A stretch of DNA of 64,000 bases, taken from contig JAHDWJ010000004.1 of the NCBI GenBank assembly GCA_023384415.1, positions 163,879 through 227,878 of the forward strand. Direction: 5' to 3'. The number at the start of each line of letters is the position of its first letter. The first letter of the stretch is position 1. The position numbers were made by a program, and so were the translations under genes. Origin of the DNA: Anaerolineae bacterium. GTDB lineage: Bacteria > Chloroflexota > Anaerolineae > Promineifilales > Promineifilaceae. Shown in pieces: positions 52,716-61,474 of this stretch. Under the pieces are notes generated by a model. That model ran no database searches, was not told where the DNA came from, and saw only the letters and a program-made list of their open reading frames with translations.

Positions 52716-52798
52716 TGACGAAGTAATTCTTTGGCGGCCGCGACAGATTGCTCGGCCCGTTCGAGGTTGGCGGTGATTTCTTGTTGATAAACTGTCAT
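52709..52798 (-). pseudogene. HEPN-domain remnant
   Basis: Twenty-nine codons (MTVYQQEITANLERAEQSVA then AAKELLRHR) look like the first helix of HEPN proteins (NLxRAExSLxAAKxLL). The start overlaps the MNT stop by four bases (ATGA), the usual MNT/HEPN arrangement. All later HEPN helices are lost. Confidence 0.55.
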
Positions 52799-52998
52799 GC
52801 GACGAGGATCCCTTCGCGTTTGGCATTGCGATAGAGTTGGATGGCTCCGTCCTCAAACTCATTGAACAAAACCGGTTTGGCCGAAATGAGATGGTCTGAT
52901 TGCAACTGGATAGGGTCTAGCACCTCTATGAGTTGCCACAATTCTGAGAAGTAGTCGAACGGTTGGTTTAACAGCACCAGCAAATCAATATCACTCAT
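52795..52998 (-). pseudogene. MNT nucleotidyltransferase, 5' truncated
   Basis: From about 52998 the frame reads SDIDLLVLLNQPFDYFSELW then QLIEVLDPIQ, the DxD strand of minimal nucleotidyltransferases. The GSxARG loop that must precede it is missing. Instead, the upstream sequence is a fragment of mobA, so the frame that runs to 53085 is a chimera. An inactive remnant is likely. Confidence 0.6.
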
Positions 52999-53023
52999 GG
53001 CGTCAGCCTGGTAGGGTGTGCAG

Positions 53024-53100
53024 GTCGTCGTAGAAGCTGATGAGGCGTCCGCGGCCGCGTCCCACACTTTCTTCATTGTTTCCATACACCACCGCAGGGC
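53024..53100 (-). pseudogene. mobA gene fragment
   Basis: About 75 bases closely match the mobA stretch at 53955-54030 on the same strand, including TCGTCGTAGAAGCTGATGAG and the same octamer. It covers the mobA CLEAVEKALERGRRRLISFY region with an indel at the octamer. It is fused to the truncated MNT gene at about 53024. Confidence 0.7.
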
Positions 53101-53106
53101 AGTTTT

Positions 53107-53790
53107 TTACCAAATCCCTGGCAGCAGACGATAGCGCACCTGACGAGCGTAATCGGGGTAGCCCGTCAACTCAGCCTGTAAAGTACGATCTTCAAGCGCT
53201 GTACGGACAATGAGCAAAACGGCGTTTAACAGACTAAGAATGAAAGCCCACCAGGAAGCCAGTAGGGTAGGCACAGCTAATTCATAAGCAAGCGCACCCA
53301 GATAAGCAGGATGACGCATGTACTGATAGGGGCCACCCGTAGCGACCGTATGGTTACGTTCCGTTTGGATACGCACAATTTGCGAGAAAAAGGCATTAGA
53401 AGCCGTGGCCCAAACAACGAGCGTATAACCCAGGATGGAAATGATGAGCGCACCGACCTGAGCCACTAAAGGCAAGCCACCTGTCCAACCATAACGCTGA
53501 TCGAGTCCGGCAACGATATATCGCGCCAATTGGGTGAGACCGAGCGTACTCATAATGGCAATGTCCCAACGTTTCGCTCCCCGGCGTGGTCCCATACGTT
53601 CAGCCAGCAGGTCGGGGTTGAAGCCCAAGATGATAACGGCGGTGGCGATACTCCAGACCGACATCACGGCTAGAGCCGCCCAGGCAGGCCACCAGTCAAT
53701 CCGTCCCGCCGACCAAAACAGTGCCACACCCATAACGATCAACCCCATCATCTCACGAACGATATAACGCCCAATTTGTTTAGTATCCAT
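53107..53790 (-). CDS. Isoprenylcysteine methyltransferase-like membrane protein
   Basis: 227 residues with five or six hydrophobic helices. The SAM-binding C-terminal part is HTVATGGPYQYMRHPAYLGA then LAYELAVPTLL, and EDRTLQAELTGYPDYARQVR with RLLPGIW, as in the ICMT/PEMT-like membrane methyltransferase family. It probably methylates a lipid or a small lipophilic compound. The gene lies between decayed toxin genes and mobA without an obvious link. Confidence 0.85.
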   Translation of the reverse strand: MDTKQIGRYIVREMMGLIVMGVALFWSAGRIDWWPAWAALAVMSVWSIATAVIILGFNPDLLAERMGPRRGAKRWDIAIMSTLGLTQLARYIVAGLDQRYGWTGGLPLVAQVGALIISILGYTLVVWATASNAFFSQIVRIQTERNHTVATGGPYQYMRHPAYLGALAYELAVPTLLASWWAFILSLLNAVLLIVRTALEDRTLQAELTGYPDYARQVRYRLLPGIW

Positions 53791-53826
53791 AATAGACCAT
53801 CTTTATTATTTTTTGCCACGAGGAGA

Positions 53827-54432
53827 TCATGACTGTTTTAGATTATCTTGCCAATAGCGTTGCTCGGCTTCGGTAAGTTCTTCCGGGGTGTTGGCGTTGA
53901 AGAAGGTCAGGCCGGCCGCGTCGTACTTTTGAATAGTGTCGGGCGGGATGGTAAGGACGTGCAGGTCGTCGTAGAAGCTGATGAGGCGTCTGCGGCCGCG
54001 CTCCAACGCCTTCTCCACTGCTTCCAAACACCGTACCCGGCCATAGACCGCGTGCATGGGCTGATAATTCTCTTCCCAAAACGGCACAACAACATCAGCC
54101 TGGGGGGCCAGGCTTAGCAAATGTTCCAGCAAGGGCCGGTTGAGGAAGGGCATATCGCAGGCCACGATGAGCACATGGGGGTACGCGGCCGCACGTAAGG
54201 CCGTCATCATCCCTGGCAACGCCCCTGCCCCCGGCGCCTCATCCGAGGCCATCGGCAAGTTCAAATAAGCATAGTTTTCGGGAAAATTGGTGGTGAGGAT
54301 GATTTCATCTCCCAGGCCGCGCACCTTGTCCAGGACATGCTCAATCATGGGTTTGCCCGCTAACGGCACTAACCCTTTGTCCTGCCCCATGCGGCTGCTG
54401 CGGCCGCCGGCCTGGATGATGATGGAAATCAT
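53827..54432 (-). CDS. mobA: Molybdenum cofactor guanylyltransferase MobA
   Basis: 201 residues. IIQAGGRSSRMGQDKGLVPL is the nucleotidyltransferase signature of MobA, followed by GKPMIEHVLDKV, LIVACDMPFLNRPLLEHLLS (metal-binding DMP) and VVPFWEENYQPMHAVYGRVR. It joins GMP to molybdopterin to give the bis-MGD cofactor that formate dehydrogenases need. It fits with fdhD and MOSC within 10 kb. Part of it is duplicated at 53024-53100. Confidence 0.92.
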   Translation of the reverse strand: MISIIIQAGGRSSRMGQDKGLVPLAGKPMIEHVLDKVRGLGDEIILTTNFPENYAYLNLPMASDEAPGAGALPGMMTALRAAAYPHVLIVACDMPFLNRPLLEHLLSLAPQADVVVPFWEENYQPMHAVYGRVRCLEAVEKALERGRRRLISFYDDLHVLTIPPDTIQKYDAAGLTFFNANTPEELTEAEQRYWQDNLKQS

Positions 54433-54482
54433 AGTGCGCTGGTGTATTGGTGTATTGGGAATTATACCAATACACCAATATA
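54433..54482. repeat. Palindromic TTGGTGTA array
   Basis: TATTGGTGTATTGG (54444-54457) and CCAATACACCAATA (54466-54479) are exact 14-base complements around GAATTATA. It fills the whole gap between the patatin stop and the mobA start. Confidence 0.8.
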
Positions 54483-55280
54483 CTAATAACTTTCCAACCC
54501 CAAATCCGCCTGAATCAGTGGTATTTTTTCGGCAGCTGCGGCCGCGCCCAGGTTAATGATTTGTTCTCCATGAGCAAAGCGGACATACGTCTTGCCAGAG
54601 AGAGGCGGGGTGACCGTGCAATCGGCATTGCGCCAGCCGTTGCCCCGCACCAAAATTTCAATCGCTTCCAGTCCTCGGTTTAGCGGGCCAAGCAGGCGGC
54701 GTTTGCCTGATTCCTGGAACACATCAATGGCGATGACATACTCCGCCCCCAGCTGCCGTACGACCGAGACAGGTACATTGTTGACAATACCCCCATCCCC
54801 CAGCAGCCGCCCATGGTGCCACACAGGAGTGACAATGCCCGGTACCGAGCAGCTAGCCCGGACAGCCCTGGCTATTGGGCCACTGTTGATAACCACCTCT
54901 TCCCCCGTTTCCACATCCAGGGTAGAGACGGCAAACGGGATGTCCAGATCGGCAAAATGGAGATCGCCAATCATGTGGATAAGCCATTTTTCTAACCGTT
55001 CAAAGGAGAGAAACCCTTCTCGCGAGAGGGTGGGGCGGGCGAAGTAGCCCCAATTCATCTGGGTAGATAATTCGCGGATGATGGATAATGGGACACCAGC
55101 CACATATAATGCCCCAATGATAGAGCCAACGCTGGTTCCGGCCACATAATGGATGGGGATGTTTGCTTTTTCCAGTTCCGCTAAAGCCCCTACGTGGGCA
55201 AACCCCCGCACGGCCCCCCCACCCAAAGCCAGGCCAACTTTTTTACAACCCTTATGAGAACGACCATTTGTTACTGCCAT
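54483..55280 (-). CDS. Patatin-like phospholipase (NTE/RssA type)
   Basis: 265 residues. Oxyanion loop LGGGAVRGFAHVGAL, nucleophile elbow GTSVGSIIGALYVAG, and the catalytic Asp in LLGDGGIVNNVPVSVV complete the Ser-Asp dyad. It hydrolyses fatty acyl esters in the cytosol or at the inner membrane face. There is no signal peptide. A short N-terminal basic stretch precedes the domain. Confidence 0.92.
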   Translation of the reverse strand: MAVTNGRSHKGCKKVGLALGGGAVRGFAHVGALAELEKANIPIHYVAGTSVGSIIGALYVAGVPLSIIRELSTQMNWGYFARPTLSREGFLSFERLEKWLIHMIGDLHFADLDIPFAVSTLDVETGEEVVINSGPIARAVRASCSVPGIVTPVWHHGRLLGDGGIVNNVPVSVVRQLGAEYVIAIDVFQESGKRRLLGPLNRGLEAIEILVRGNGWRNADCTVTPPLSGKTYVRFAHGEQIINLGAAAAAEKIPLIQADLGLESY

Positions 55281-55364
55281 AGGATGATTTACGATTTACG
55301 GTTGCATACACCACTATCGCCAACCGCTCACTGCTCACTGCCTGCTGCTCACCGCCCACTCCCC
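55281..55364. repeat. CTCACTG-type heptamer array
   Basis: Units such as CTCACTG, CTCACTG, CCTGCTG, CTCACCG and CCCACTC (55328-55362) lie between the SCP2 and patatin genes. The same unit family is in the methyltransferase linker at 470-540. Confidence 0.75.
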
Positions 55365-55763
55365 TCACGGCCATTGCGTATCAAGGGCTTTGGCACAGTT
55401 GACCAATTCGATGGCCGCTTTAGGGGATTTAAGAATTTTAGCCAGGGGGCCTTTGACTTTTAGTTTGCCCGTCATCAGGCCGCGAATAGGATCAAGTTTG
55501 CCCCCAACGACCTCTTTCCAGGTTGCCAGCGGGGCGGTAATGGTAAATTCTGATGGCACGGTAGAGTCAGCGGCGTGGGCTTTGCGGCAATCTCCGTGCC
55601 ACAAATCCAGGTAGACGTAAATCTCTTTGCTAACGCCTGGCCCGGTAACGATGAGGCACAAATCCCCTTCCCACTTCGCGGCCGCAGCCTTATACGCCTT
55701 GCTGTTGTTCAATCCTTCTGCCAGAGCTGCCGTCCACTCATTGCTGGCAAATAATAACGCCAT
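55365..55763 (-). CDS. SCP2 sterol-carrier domain protein
   Basis: 132 residues, the size of a single SCP2 domain. Seen: KWEGDLCLIVTGPGVSKEIY, FTITAPLATWKEVVGGKLDP, and IRGLMTGKLKVKGPLAKILK, the family's tunnel-lining end. It binds lipids or acyl chains. GGGAGG stands before the ATG. It is near a patatin and a PHA-type regulator, loosely suggesting lipid metabolism. Confidence 0.88.
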   Translation of the reverse strand: MALLFASNEWTAALAEGLNNSKAYKAAAAKWEGDLCLIVTGPGVSKEIYVYLDLWHGDCRKAHAADSTVPSEFTITAPLATWKEVVGGKLDPIRGLMTGKLKVKGPLAKILKSPKAAIELVNCAKALDTQWP

Positions 55764-56029
55764 TGTTCAACCTCCCTTGAAAATTATGGATGATGAGGGG
55801 TGAATTATCTCCATTCCGTTCCCCGCAGTTCCCCAGAGAACTGACAAACATCTGCACGTGCCATTATACCATCTCTCCCATTTTGTTGTAGGCATTCCCT
55901 TCACCGTTTATAATCCTTTTCTGACGCAGCGCATTACGGGTGTACCTCTATTGTCGCTCTGGTGGGGAGGTACAGGGTCAACCCTTGTGTATTGGCAACT
56001 TTTCAACCGCACTGATGAACAGGCAACCT
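55764..56029. other. Divergent gap
   Basis: About 265 bases. It holds GGATGATGAGGGG repeats near 55785-55800. A TTTATAATCC at 55908 may be a -10 element for the plus-strand regulator. No gene was recognised. Confidence 0.35.
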
Positions 56030-56584
56030 ATGATGGTCACAATCAAACGATACCCCAACCGCAAATTGTATAATACGGAAACAAAGAAATATATCACCCT
56101 GGATGGCATCTCTGATTTAATCCGGGATGGGGAAGAGGTCCAGGTTTTGGATCATGGTACCGGTGAGGATTTAACTGCGCTGACTTTGAGCCAGATTTTG
56201 TTTGAGCGCGAGAAAAAAAGCGTATCCGGTTTTTTGCCCCATTCGGTGTTGGCCGGTTTGGTCAAAGCTGGGGGAGAAACATTGGCTTCGCTGCGTCGCT
56301 CTTTAGCTTTGCCTCTTAATTTATTTAATCAAGTAGACCATGAAATCAACCGGCGCATTGGCCTGCTAGTGCAAGATGGGCAGCTCACGGATGATGAGGC
56401 GGAGATGTGGCGAGATAAACTGCTGGGAATAGCAGAAGAAGGAGATGAGAACGCGGCCGCGTGGCTGAGTGAGCGTGAGGTTCAGGCCCTTTTCTCCCGC
56501 TATGGCATCCCCAGCCGGGAAGATCTGGACCGGCTAGAGGCCCAACTCGAAGCCTTAGCTAAATCGCTTGAACAGCTTGTTTGA
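56030..56584 (+). CDS. Polyhydroxyalkanoate synthesis regulator-like DNA-binding protein
   Basis: 184 residues from ATGATG at 56030. [20 protein letters not shown] plus [15 protein letters not shown] is the PhaR/PHB-accumulation regulator DNA-binding domain, followed by [16 protein letters not shown]. The C-terminal half is helical and coiled-coil-like ([20 protein letters not shown]), as in phasin-type partners. It probably represses genes for storage granules or another target. The neighbouring genes here do not include PHA synthase. Confidence 0.85.
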   Translation: MMVTIKRYPNRKLYNTETKKYITLDGISDLIRDGEEVQVLDHGTGEDLTALTLSQILFEREKKSVSGFLPHSVLAGLVKAGGETLASLRRSLALPLNLFNQVDHEINRRIGLLVQDGQLTDDEAEMWRDKLLGIAEEGDENAAAWLSEREVQALFSRYGIPSREDLDRLEAQLEALAKSLEQLV

Positions 56585-56623
56585 TTGAGATACCCTATTT
56601 CCAACCGCGCCGGGGCCAGCCTT

Positions 56624-57202
56624 ATGCTTAAGATCAACGGATCTGCCAGATTAGCTTTCACTTTTCCAGCTGATTGTCAAACTACATTTATCTACTTTAG
56701 TGATATGCACCGCCTGGTGAGCCATTTGCGTTATATTTCCCTGGTAGAGGAATACCCTGACCAACAGTATCGCCTTCTTTATCAATCCAGTGAGCTAAAT
56801 GCGTATGATATTCATGTTCATTGTGATGTAGCCCTGGACACCAGCGACAAATACAATACCATTCGTGTTTATCCCATTGCCCTACACAATCCGGTTGAAC
56901 CCAGGGCAACGATGCAATCAACCTATGGGCAGGGCAGCTACAGCAGCCAGGCCTGTTTTTTTGATGTGGGTGGAGATCAAACGCGCATCGAATATACGTT
57001 GTCCCTTCATGCCGATTTATTACGCCCCAGCAGTATGCGCCTTATGCCCGGCCGGGTGGTAGATAAAATTGCCCAGGGCATCACCAACAAACGCATCAGA
57101 GAGATCGCCGAAGGGTTCATTACCGATTCCATCGCGGCTTTCCCTGTCTGGTGTTCCCAGCAGTTTATTGGCGATTCAGCAGTTCAGCCATTCAACCATT
57201 AA
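56624..57202 (+). CDS. DUF1997-like lipid-binding protein
   Basis: 192 residues from the ATG at 56624. The pattern ARLAFTFPADCQTTFIYFSD, YRLLYQSSELNAYDIHVHCD, and RLMPGRVVDKIAQGITNKRI resembles the START-like DUF1997 family of cyanobacteria and Chloroflexota. There is no signal peptide. It follows the PHA-type regulator by 39 bases on the same strand, so they may be co-transcribed. The function is unknown. Confidence 0.6.
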   Translation: MLKINGSARLAFTFPADCQTTFIYFSDMHRLVSHLRYISLVEEYPDQQYRLLYQSSELNAYDIHVHCDVALDTSDKYNTIRVYPIALHNPVEPRATMQSTYGQGSYSSQACFFDVGGDQTRIEYTLSLHADLLRPSSMRLMPGRVVDKIAQGITNKRIREIAEGFITDSIAAFPVWCSQQFIGDSAVQPFNH

Positions 57203-57230
57203 CGCACCGTTCAAAAACAAGTTAGCGGTT

Positions 57231-59090
57231 TCAGATTGGTTTAATCTCCGAAGCTCGCCCCTGTTCCATCTGGTAGCGATGAAATTTGTATAAATTGGCA
57301 TATGGGCCATTGCCAGCCAGAAGTTCCTGGTGGGTGCCGCTTTCAACAATCTGACCACTTTCCAGGACGATGATCCGGTCGGCTATGCTGACGGTAGAGA
57401 AGCGGTGGGAGATGAGGATGGTGGTGCGGCCGCGTGCCAACTCCCGAAAGCGAGAAAAAATTTCATACTCCGCCCGTGCATCCAGGTTGGAAGTGGGTTC
57501 ATCTAACACCAATAGAGCCGCCTGCCGGGCAAAGGCCCTGGCTATGGCCAGCTTTTGCCACTGCCCCCCAGAAAGATCATGCTGCCCAAACAGGCGCCCC
57601 AGTAGGGTATCATATTGTTGGGGCATGGCGGCGATTATCCCATCTGCGCCGGCTTGTTGGGCAACCTGGATGATGGCGTCTCGGTCGTGGAGCAGCCGCC
57701 GCCAATCCCCATAAGCGATATTCTCGGCCGCGCTGGCTTCATATTGGTTGAACGTCTGCTGGACAAAGGAGAGGTGCTTATGTAATTCGTGTAGCGATAC
57801 TGATTGAATATCCACTCCATCAAAACAGATGCGGCCGCTGTCCGGGGTGTACAGGCCAGCAATCAACTTCACCAGGGTCGTTTTGCCGGCCCCATTTTCC
57901 CCAACCAGGGCCACCGTTTCCCCAGGCTCAATGTGCAGCGAAAGGTCGCGGATGACCGGCTGGCTGCTGCCGGGGTAGGTAAAGGTGAGAGCTTCGACGG
58001 TGATAGCCCCATGACCAGGCAAATGGATGGGGGGGGAGGGGATGGGGCGCGGCCGCGGCTGTACGGCGAAAAATTCCTGTAAATTGGTGATATACAACGT
58101 CCGCTCCAGGGCCAATGATACTGTTCCCACAAACCCTTCTAACAGACTGCGTAAGCGCAAAACCAAAGCTGCAAAAACGGTCACATCGCCCACGGTCAGC
58201 GATCCTTGTAAAACCCGCTCAATAATTCTGGCGACAAGGCCATAAAATAAGGCAATAGAAATCAGGAGAAAAGCAGCACTTCCTGCCCACTGTTGGCGAT
58301 AAATACGGCGATCTTCGTCGCGGAACCCTTGCAGCAAATGGTTGTACTGAGCCAGCAAGTGGGGGGCCAAATCCAGCAGCTTAATTTCGGCCACTGAATT
58401 ACGCATAGTCATTTTGCTCATGTAATAACGCAACCAGCGAAAGCGGGTAACTCTATGGTATTCCTTGTGAAAATGACGACGGGCCAGGCCCCATTGAAAC
58501 AACAGGTAGGGGAAGGTGAGCGGCACCATGATCAGCAGCACCAACGGCTCGATCCAAAACAAAATAGCCATCAGCGAGATTATTTGCATGGCCTGGCTAA
58601 AGCTGCTGGTGATCTGGTTGATAAAGCCGGTGAAATTAGCGGCCGGATTCTGCCTGGCCCGCTCCATCAGATCATAAAATTTACTGTCTTCAAAATAGGC
58701 GAGGTCTAGGCGAGCCGCATGGCCAAGTAAATCATTCATCAAACGGATGTTTAACTCATCAAAGAGACGCCGATTCGTATATGTTTGGCTGGAACTGATC
58801 CCCATCAGCCCCAGGGTGATCACCAATCCGGCCAGCAGCCAGGGCCAGATAAGCAGCCAGGCTCCATCTGGTTCTGCTAAAGCTGCTACCAGGGCATTAA
58901 TAAGTTCCCGGGCAGCTAAGAGTTGTAAGGCGGGGAATAAACTTTGCAGCAGGGTCAGAATGAGGGTCGCGGCCGCGAGCCGGGGATGGCACACCCAGGT
59001 ATAGCGTAAAGCCCAAAGCCCGCTCTGCCCCAATCGTCGCCACGACGCTTCCGGCACAGCTGTTTTATCTGCCACTTGATCCTGCTTCAT
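57231..59090 (-). CDS. ABC exporter, fused permease and ATPase (MsbA-like)
   Basis: 619 residues from the ATG at 59090. Six transmembrane helices (residues about 35-340) precede a nucleotide-binding domain: Walker A VGENGAGKTTLVKL, Q-loop FVQQTFNQYE, signature DLSGGQWQKLAIARAFA, Walker B LLVLDEPTSNLDA, H-loop LISHRFSTV. It works as a homo- or heterodimer to export lipids, peptides or drugs. TATAAA ends seven bases before the ATG with no ribosome binding site, as for two other genes here. Confidence 0.93.
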   Translation of the reverse strand: MKQDQVADKTAVPEASWRRLGQSGLWALRYTWVCHPRLAAATLILTLLQSLFPALQLLAARELINALVAALAEPDGAWLLIWPWLLAGLVITLGLMGISSSQTYTNRRLFDELNIRLMNDLLGHAARLDLAYFEDSKFYDLMERARQNPAANFTGFINQITSSFSQAMQIISLMAILFWIEPLVLLIMVPLTFPYLLFQWGLARRHFHKEYHRVTRFRWLRYYMSKMTMRNSVAEIKLLDLAPHLLAQYNHLLQGFRDEDRRIYRQQWAGSAAFLLISIALFYGLVARIIERVLQGSLTVGDVTVFAALVLRLRSLLEGFVGTVSLALERTLYITNLQEFFAVQPRPRPIPSPPIHLPGHGAITVEALTFTYPGSSQPVIRDLSLHIEPGETVALVGENGAGKTTLVKLIAGLYTPDSGRICFDGVDIQSVSLHELHKHLSFVQQTFNQYEASAAENIAYGDWRRLLHDRDAIIQVAQQAGADGIIAAMPQQYDTLLGRLFGQHDLSGGQWQKLAIARAFARQAALLVLDEPTSNLDARAEYEIFSRFRELARGRTTILISHRFSTVSIADRIIVLESGQIVESGTHQELLAGNGPYANLYKFHRYQMEQGRASEIKPI

Positions 59091-59535
59091 GCGGCTGTTT
59101 ATACCCCAGGGCATCTTCCCATGCCAGGATGTGCCATTGACGATCTGGGCACGGTGCAGGTCAGCTTCACAAATTTGTAGGACGATTTACCAAAGGGTGT
59201 GTTTTAAATGGGTTAGAGGAGTAAGGCGTCTCCAGATGCCGACCCGTTCCCCTCTGGGGATGCTCACTCCGCTTCTTTCAACTGAAATGAAACACACCAT
59301 TTACCAAATCGCCCTACGAAATGTTAAGCACAGTTTGCCGACTTTTGAACTACGCCTGGAATTGCTGGACGCTTGGCAAAAAGGGATGTGGCAAAAAAGG
59401 GTGTGACGATCATATTTACAGTATAATAGTATGCAAAGATCCCCTCTTAATTATTCTCAAGTACCTTGATGACCTGACTCACCCTCATCCTTCATCCTTC
59501 ATCCTTCATAATTCCTAATTCCCTCTGGAGTTACC
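59091..59535. other. Gap with a MITE-like element and repeat arrays
   Basis: About 445 bases without a gene. It contains the 141-base element described separately, a plus-strand TATAAT (59422-59427) and a CATCCTT heptamer array at 59487-59520 just before the ribosome binding site GGAG of the next gene. Confidence 0.55.
59177..59317. mobile_element. MITE-like element with terminal inverted repeats
   Basis: The left end (GTAGGACGATTTACCAAAGG, 59177 on) and the right end read in reverse (GTAGGGCGATTTGGTAAATG, ending 59317) match at about 23 of 28 positions. About 85 bases separate them, and there is no reading frame for a transposase. Size and structure fit a miniature inverted-repeat element. 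No target duplication was certain. Confidence 0.6.
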
Positions 59536-60399
59536 ATGTCCCAACCAGCTATTGTCAGTGAAAATTTGACCTATCATTATGGTGATCTCGTGGCCGTTGA
59601 CCATATCAGCTTTGAAGTCGGCGAAGGGGAGATTCTCGGCTTCCTCGGCCCAAACGGGGCCGGCAAATCTACCGCCGTTAAAATGTTGACCGGCCAGCTG
59701 CTGCCCAAAGAGGGGCGAGCAACCTTGCTGGGCCAAGATATAGCCCACCACGCCAAACAAATTCAAGCCCAGATCGGTGTCTGTTTTGAGCTGACCAACC
59801 TGTATGAACCGATGACCGCCGCCGAAAATCTGAACCTGTTTGCCCGGTTGTTTGGGGTCAGGAATTTTAACGCTGATGCCTTACTGGAGCGTGTCGGTTT
59901 GGGTGGCAAAGGAAAAGTTCGTGTAGAGACTTATTCTAAAGGCATGAAACAACGTCTTATGGTAGCTCGTGCCTTGATCAACCGGCCGCGCATCCTCTTT
60001 CTGGACGAACCGACTGATGGTCTTGATCCCGTCTCTTCAGAAACGATTCGTAACATAATTAAAGAGGCGCAGACCAACGGCACAACCGTTTTTCTAACCA
60101 CCCATGATATGGTTGAAGCGGATAAGTTGTCGAACCGGGTAGCTTTCATTAACAAGGGCAAGATTGTGGCTCTGGATACACCGTATGCTCTCAAGCAGCA
60201 GTATGGCAAACGGGCCTTGAAGGCGGAGCTGGTAGGAGCCAACGGTCAGCTTGAGAGTCGGGAAATCGTGATGGATGCACCTGATACAGCCGCACAGATC
60301 AGCCGCCTCTTTGCTGAGGAGAAGGTAGTCACGGTGCATAGTGAAGAGGCGACCCTGGAAGATATTTTTATCCAGATTACCGGGCGCGGGTTGGTGTAG
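59536..60399 (+). CDS. ABC-2 exporter ATPase
   Basis: 287 residues. Walker A GFLGPNGAGKSTAVKML, signature YSKGMKQRLMVARALI (variant Ser-Lys-Gly), Walker B RILFLDEPTDGLDP, H-loop LTTHDMVEADKL. The C-terminal extension (ALKAELVGANGQLESREIVM) is usual for drug- or lipid-type ABC-2 systems. GGAG is upstream of the ATG. It drives the two permeases that follow at 60413 and 61564, which suggests a heterodimeric pore. Confidence 0.93.
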   Translation: MSQPAIVSENLTYHYGDLVAVDHISFEVGEGEILGFLGPNGAGKSTAVKMLTGQLLPKEGRATLLGQDIAHHAKQIQAQIGVCFELTNLYEPMTAAENLNLFARLFGVRNFNADALLERVGLGGKGKVRVETYSKGMKQRLMVARALINRPRILFLDEPTDGLDPVSSETIRNIIKEAQTNGTTVFLTTHDMVEADKLSNRVAFINKGKIVALDTPYALKQQYGKRALKAELVGANGQLESREIVMDAPDTAAQISRLFAEEKVVTVHSEEATLEDIFIQITGRGLV

Positions 60400-60412
60400 T
60401 AAAGGAACTTTG

Positions 60413-61474
60413 ATGAACGGTCAAATGATTGGCGCGTTGTTGCGTAAAGATTTGGTGCTGTTTTTCAGCAACCGATTTTTTGCTTTGGTGACGGTATTGG
60501 CTTTGGTGTTTTATGCGGTCATTTATTACGCTATGCCCGGTACTGTTGATGAAACGCTGGAGATGGCGATTTATGCCCCTAACTTACCCCCTGGTTTTTT
60601 TAGTGAACTAGAAGAGGGTGGGGTACAACTAATTCCAATGGCGGACGCGGCCGCGCTCCGCCAGGCCATCCAATCAGGTGAACAGCAGCTAGGGGTTCTC
60701 CTCTCACCAACCTTTGCCCAAAATCTACACCTCGGCCAGCCAGAAACGATCCACCTCTACTTCGCTCCCGATCTGCCCGATGAATTCAAGGAGCTATATA
60801 CCCTCTTTTTCCGGGAAATCAGCTTCATGCTCACCGGTCGCCCTCTGAATGTGACTGTGGAATCGGAAATCCTGGGAGTAGACCGGGGAGGGGAGCAAAT
60901 TCCTTACCGAGATCGAATGCTGCCCTTATTTGCCGTCCTGATCTTAATGATTGAGACAATGGGGTTAGCCAGCCTCATCACCAATGAAGTGACCAGCGGT
61001 ACCATCACTGCCCTATTGGTCACCCCGCTGCGGGTAGAAGGGCTGTTTGCCGCTAAAGGGATATTTGGCGTGACCCTGGCCTTTTCCCAGGCAGCTTTCG
61101 TGATGGGAGTAACGGGGGGGCTAAATGAGCAGCCTATTCTTATTCTGTTTCTTTTGCTCCTGGGATCGCTTCTGGTCACGGGCATCGCTTTTCTTATTGC
61201 CAGTGTCGCCAAAGATATGATGTCGGTGATGGGTTGGGGAATGCTAGCCGTGTTGGTGATGAGCCTACCCGCCTTTATGGTGCTGATTCCTGGCGTGGCT
61301 ACCCAATGGGCCAAAATTTTGCCCTCGTATTATCTGGTGGATGGGGTGTACCAGGTGCTTAACGGTGGCTGGGGCTGGGGCGAGGTGGGGCAACATTTGC
61401 TGCTGCTTACCGGTTTCGCGGCCGCGTTCCTGGGACTGGGCGTTCTGATCTTGCGAAGACGTTTTCAGGGGTGA
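60413..61474 (+). CDS. ABC-2 family permease, first subunit
   Basis: 353 residues from the ATG at 60413 (AAAGGA upstream), 13 bases after the ATPase stop. One N-terminal helix (FFALVTVLALVFYAVIYYAM) is followed by an extracellular domain of about 150 residues and five C-terminal helices with the ABC-2 pattern ASLITNEVTSGTITALLVTP and LFAAKGIFGVTLAFSQAAFV. This topology is usual for exporters of large or hydrophobic compounds. Confidence 0.9.
   Translation: MNGQMIGALLRKDLVLFFSNRFFALVTVLALVFYAVIYYAMPGTVDETLEMAIYAPNLPPGFFSELEEGGVQLIPMADAAALRQAIQSGEQQLGVLLSPTFAQNLHLGQPETIHLYFAPDLPDEFKELYTLFFREISFMLTGRPLNVTVESEILGVDRGGEQIPYRDRMLPLFAVLILMIETMGLASLITNEVTSGTITALLVTPLRVEGLFAAKGIFGVTLAFSQAAFVMGVTGGLNEQPILILFLLLLGSLLVTGIAFLIASVAKDMMSVMGWGMLAVLVMSLPAFMVLIPGVATQWAKILPSYYLVDGVYQVLNGGWGWGEVGQHLLLLTGFAAAFLGLGVLILRRRFQG

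Noticed and set aside
52998-53085. Intact 96-residue nucleotidyltransferase
   Set aside because: Its first third is a mobA fragment in another frame, and the GS loop required for activity is missing.
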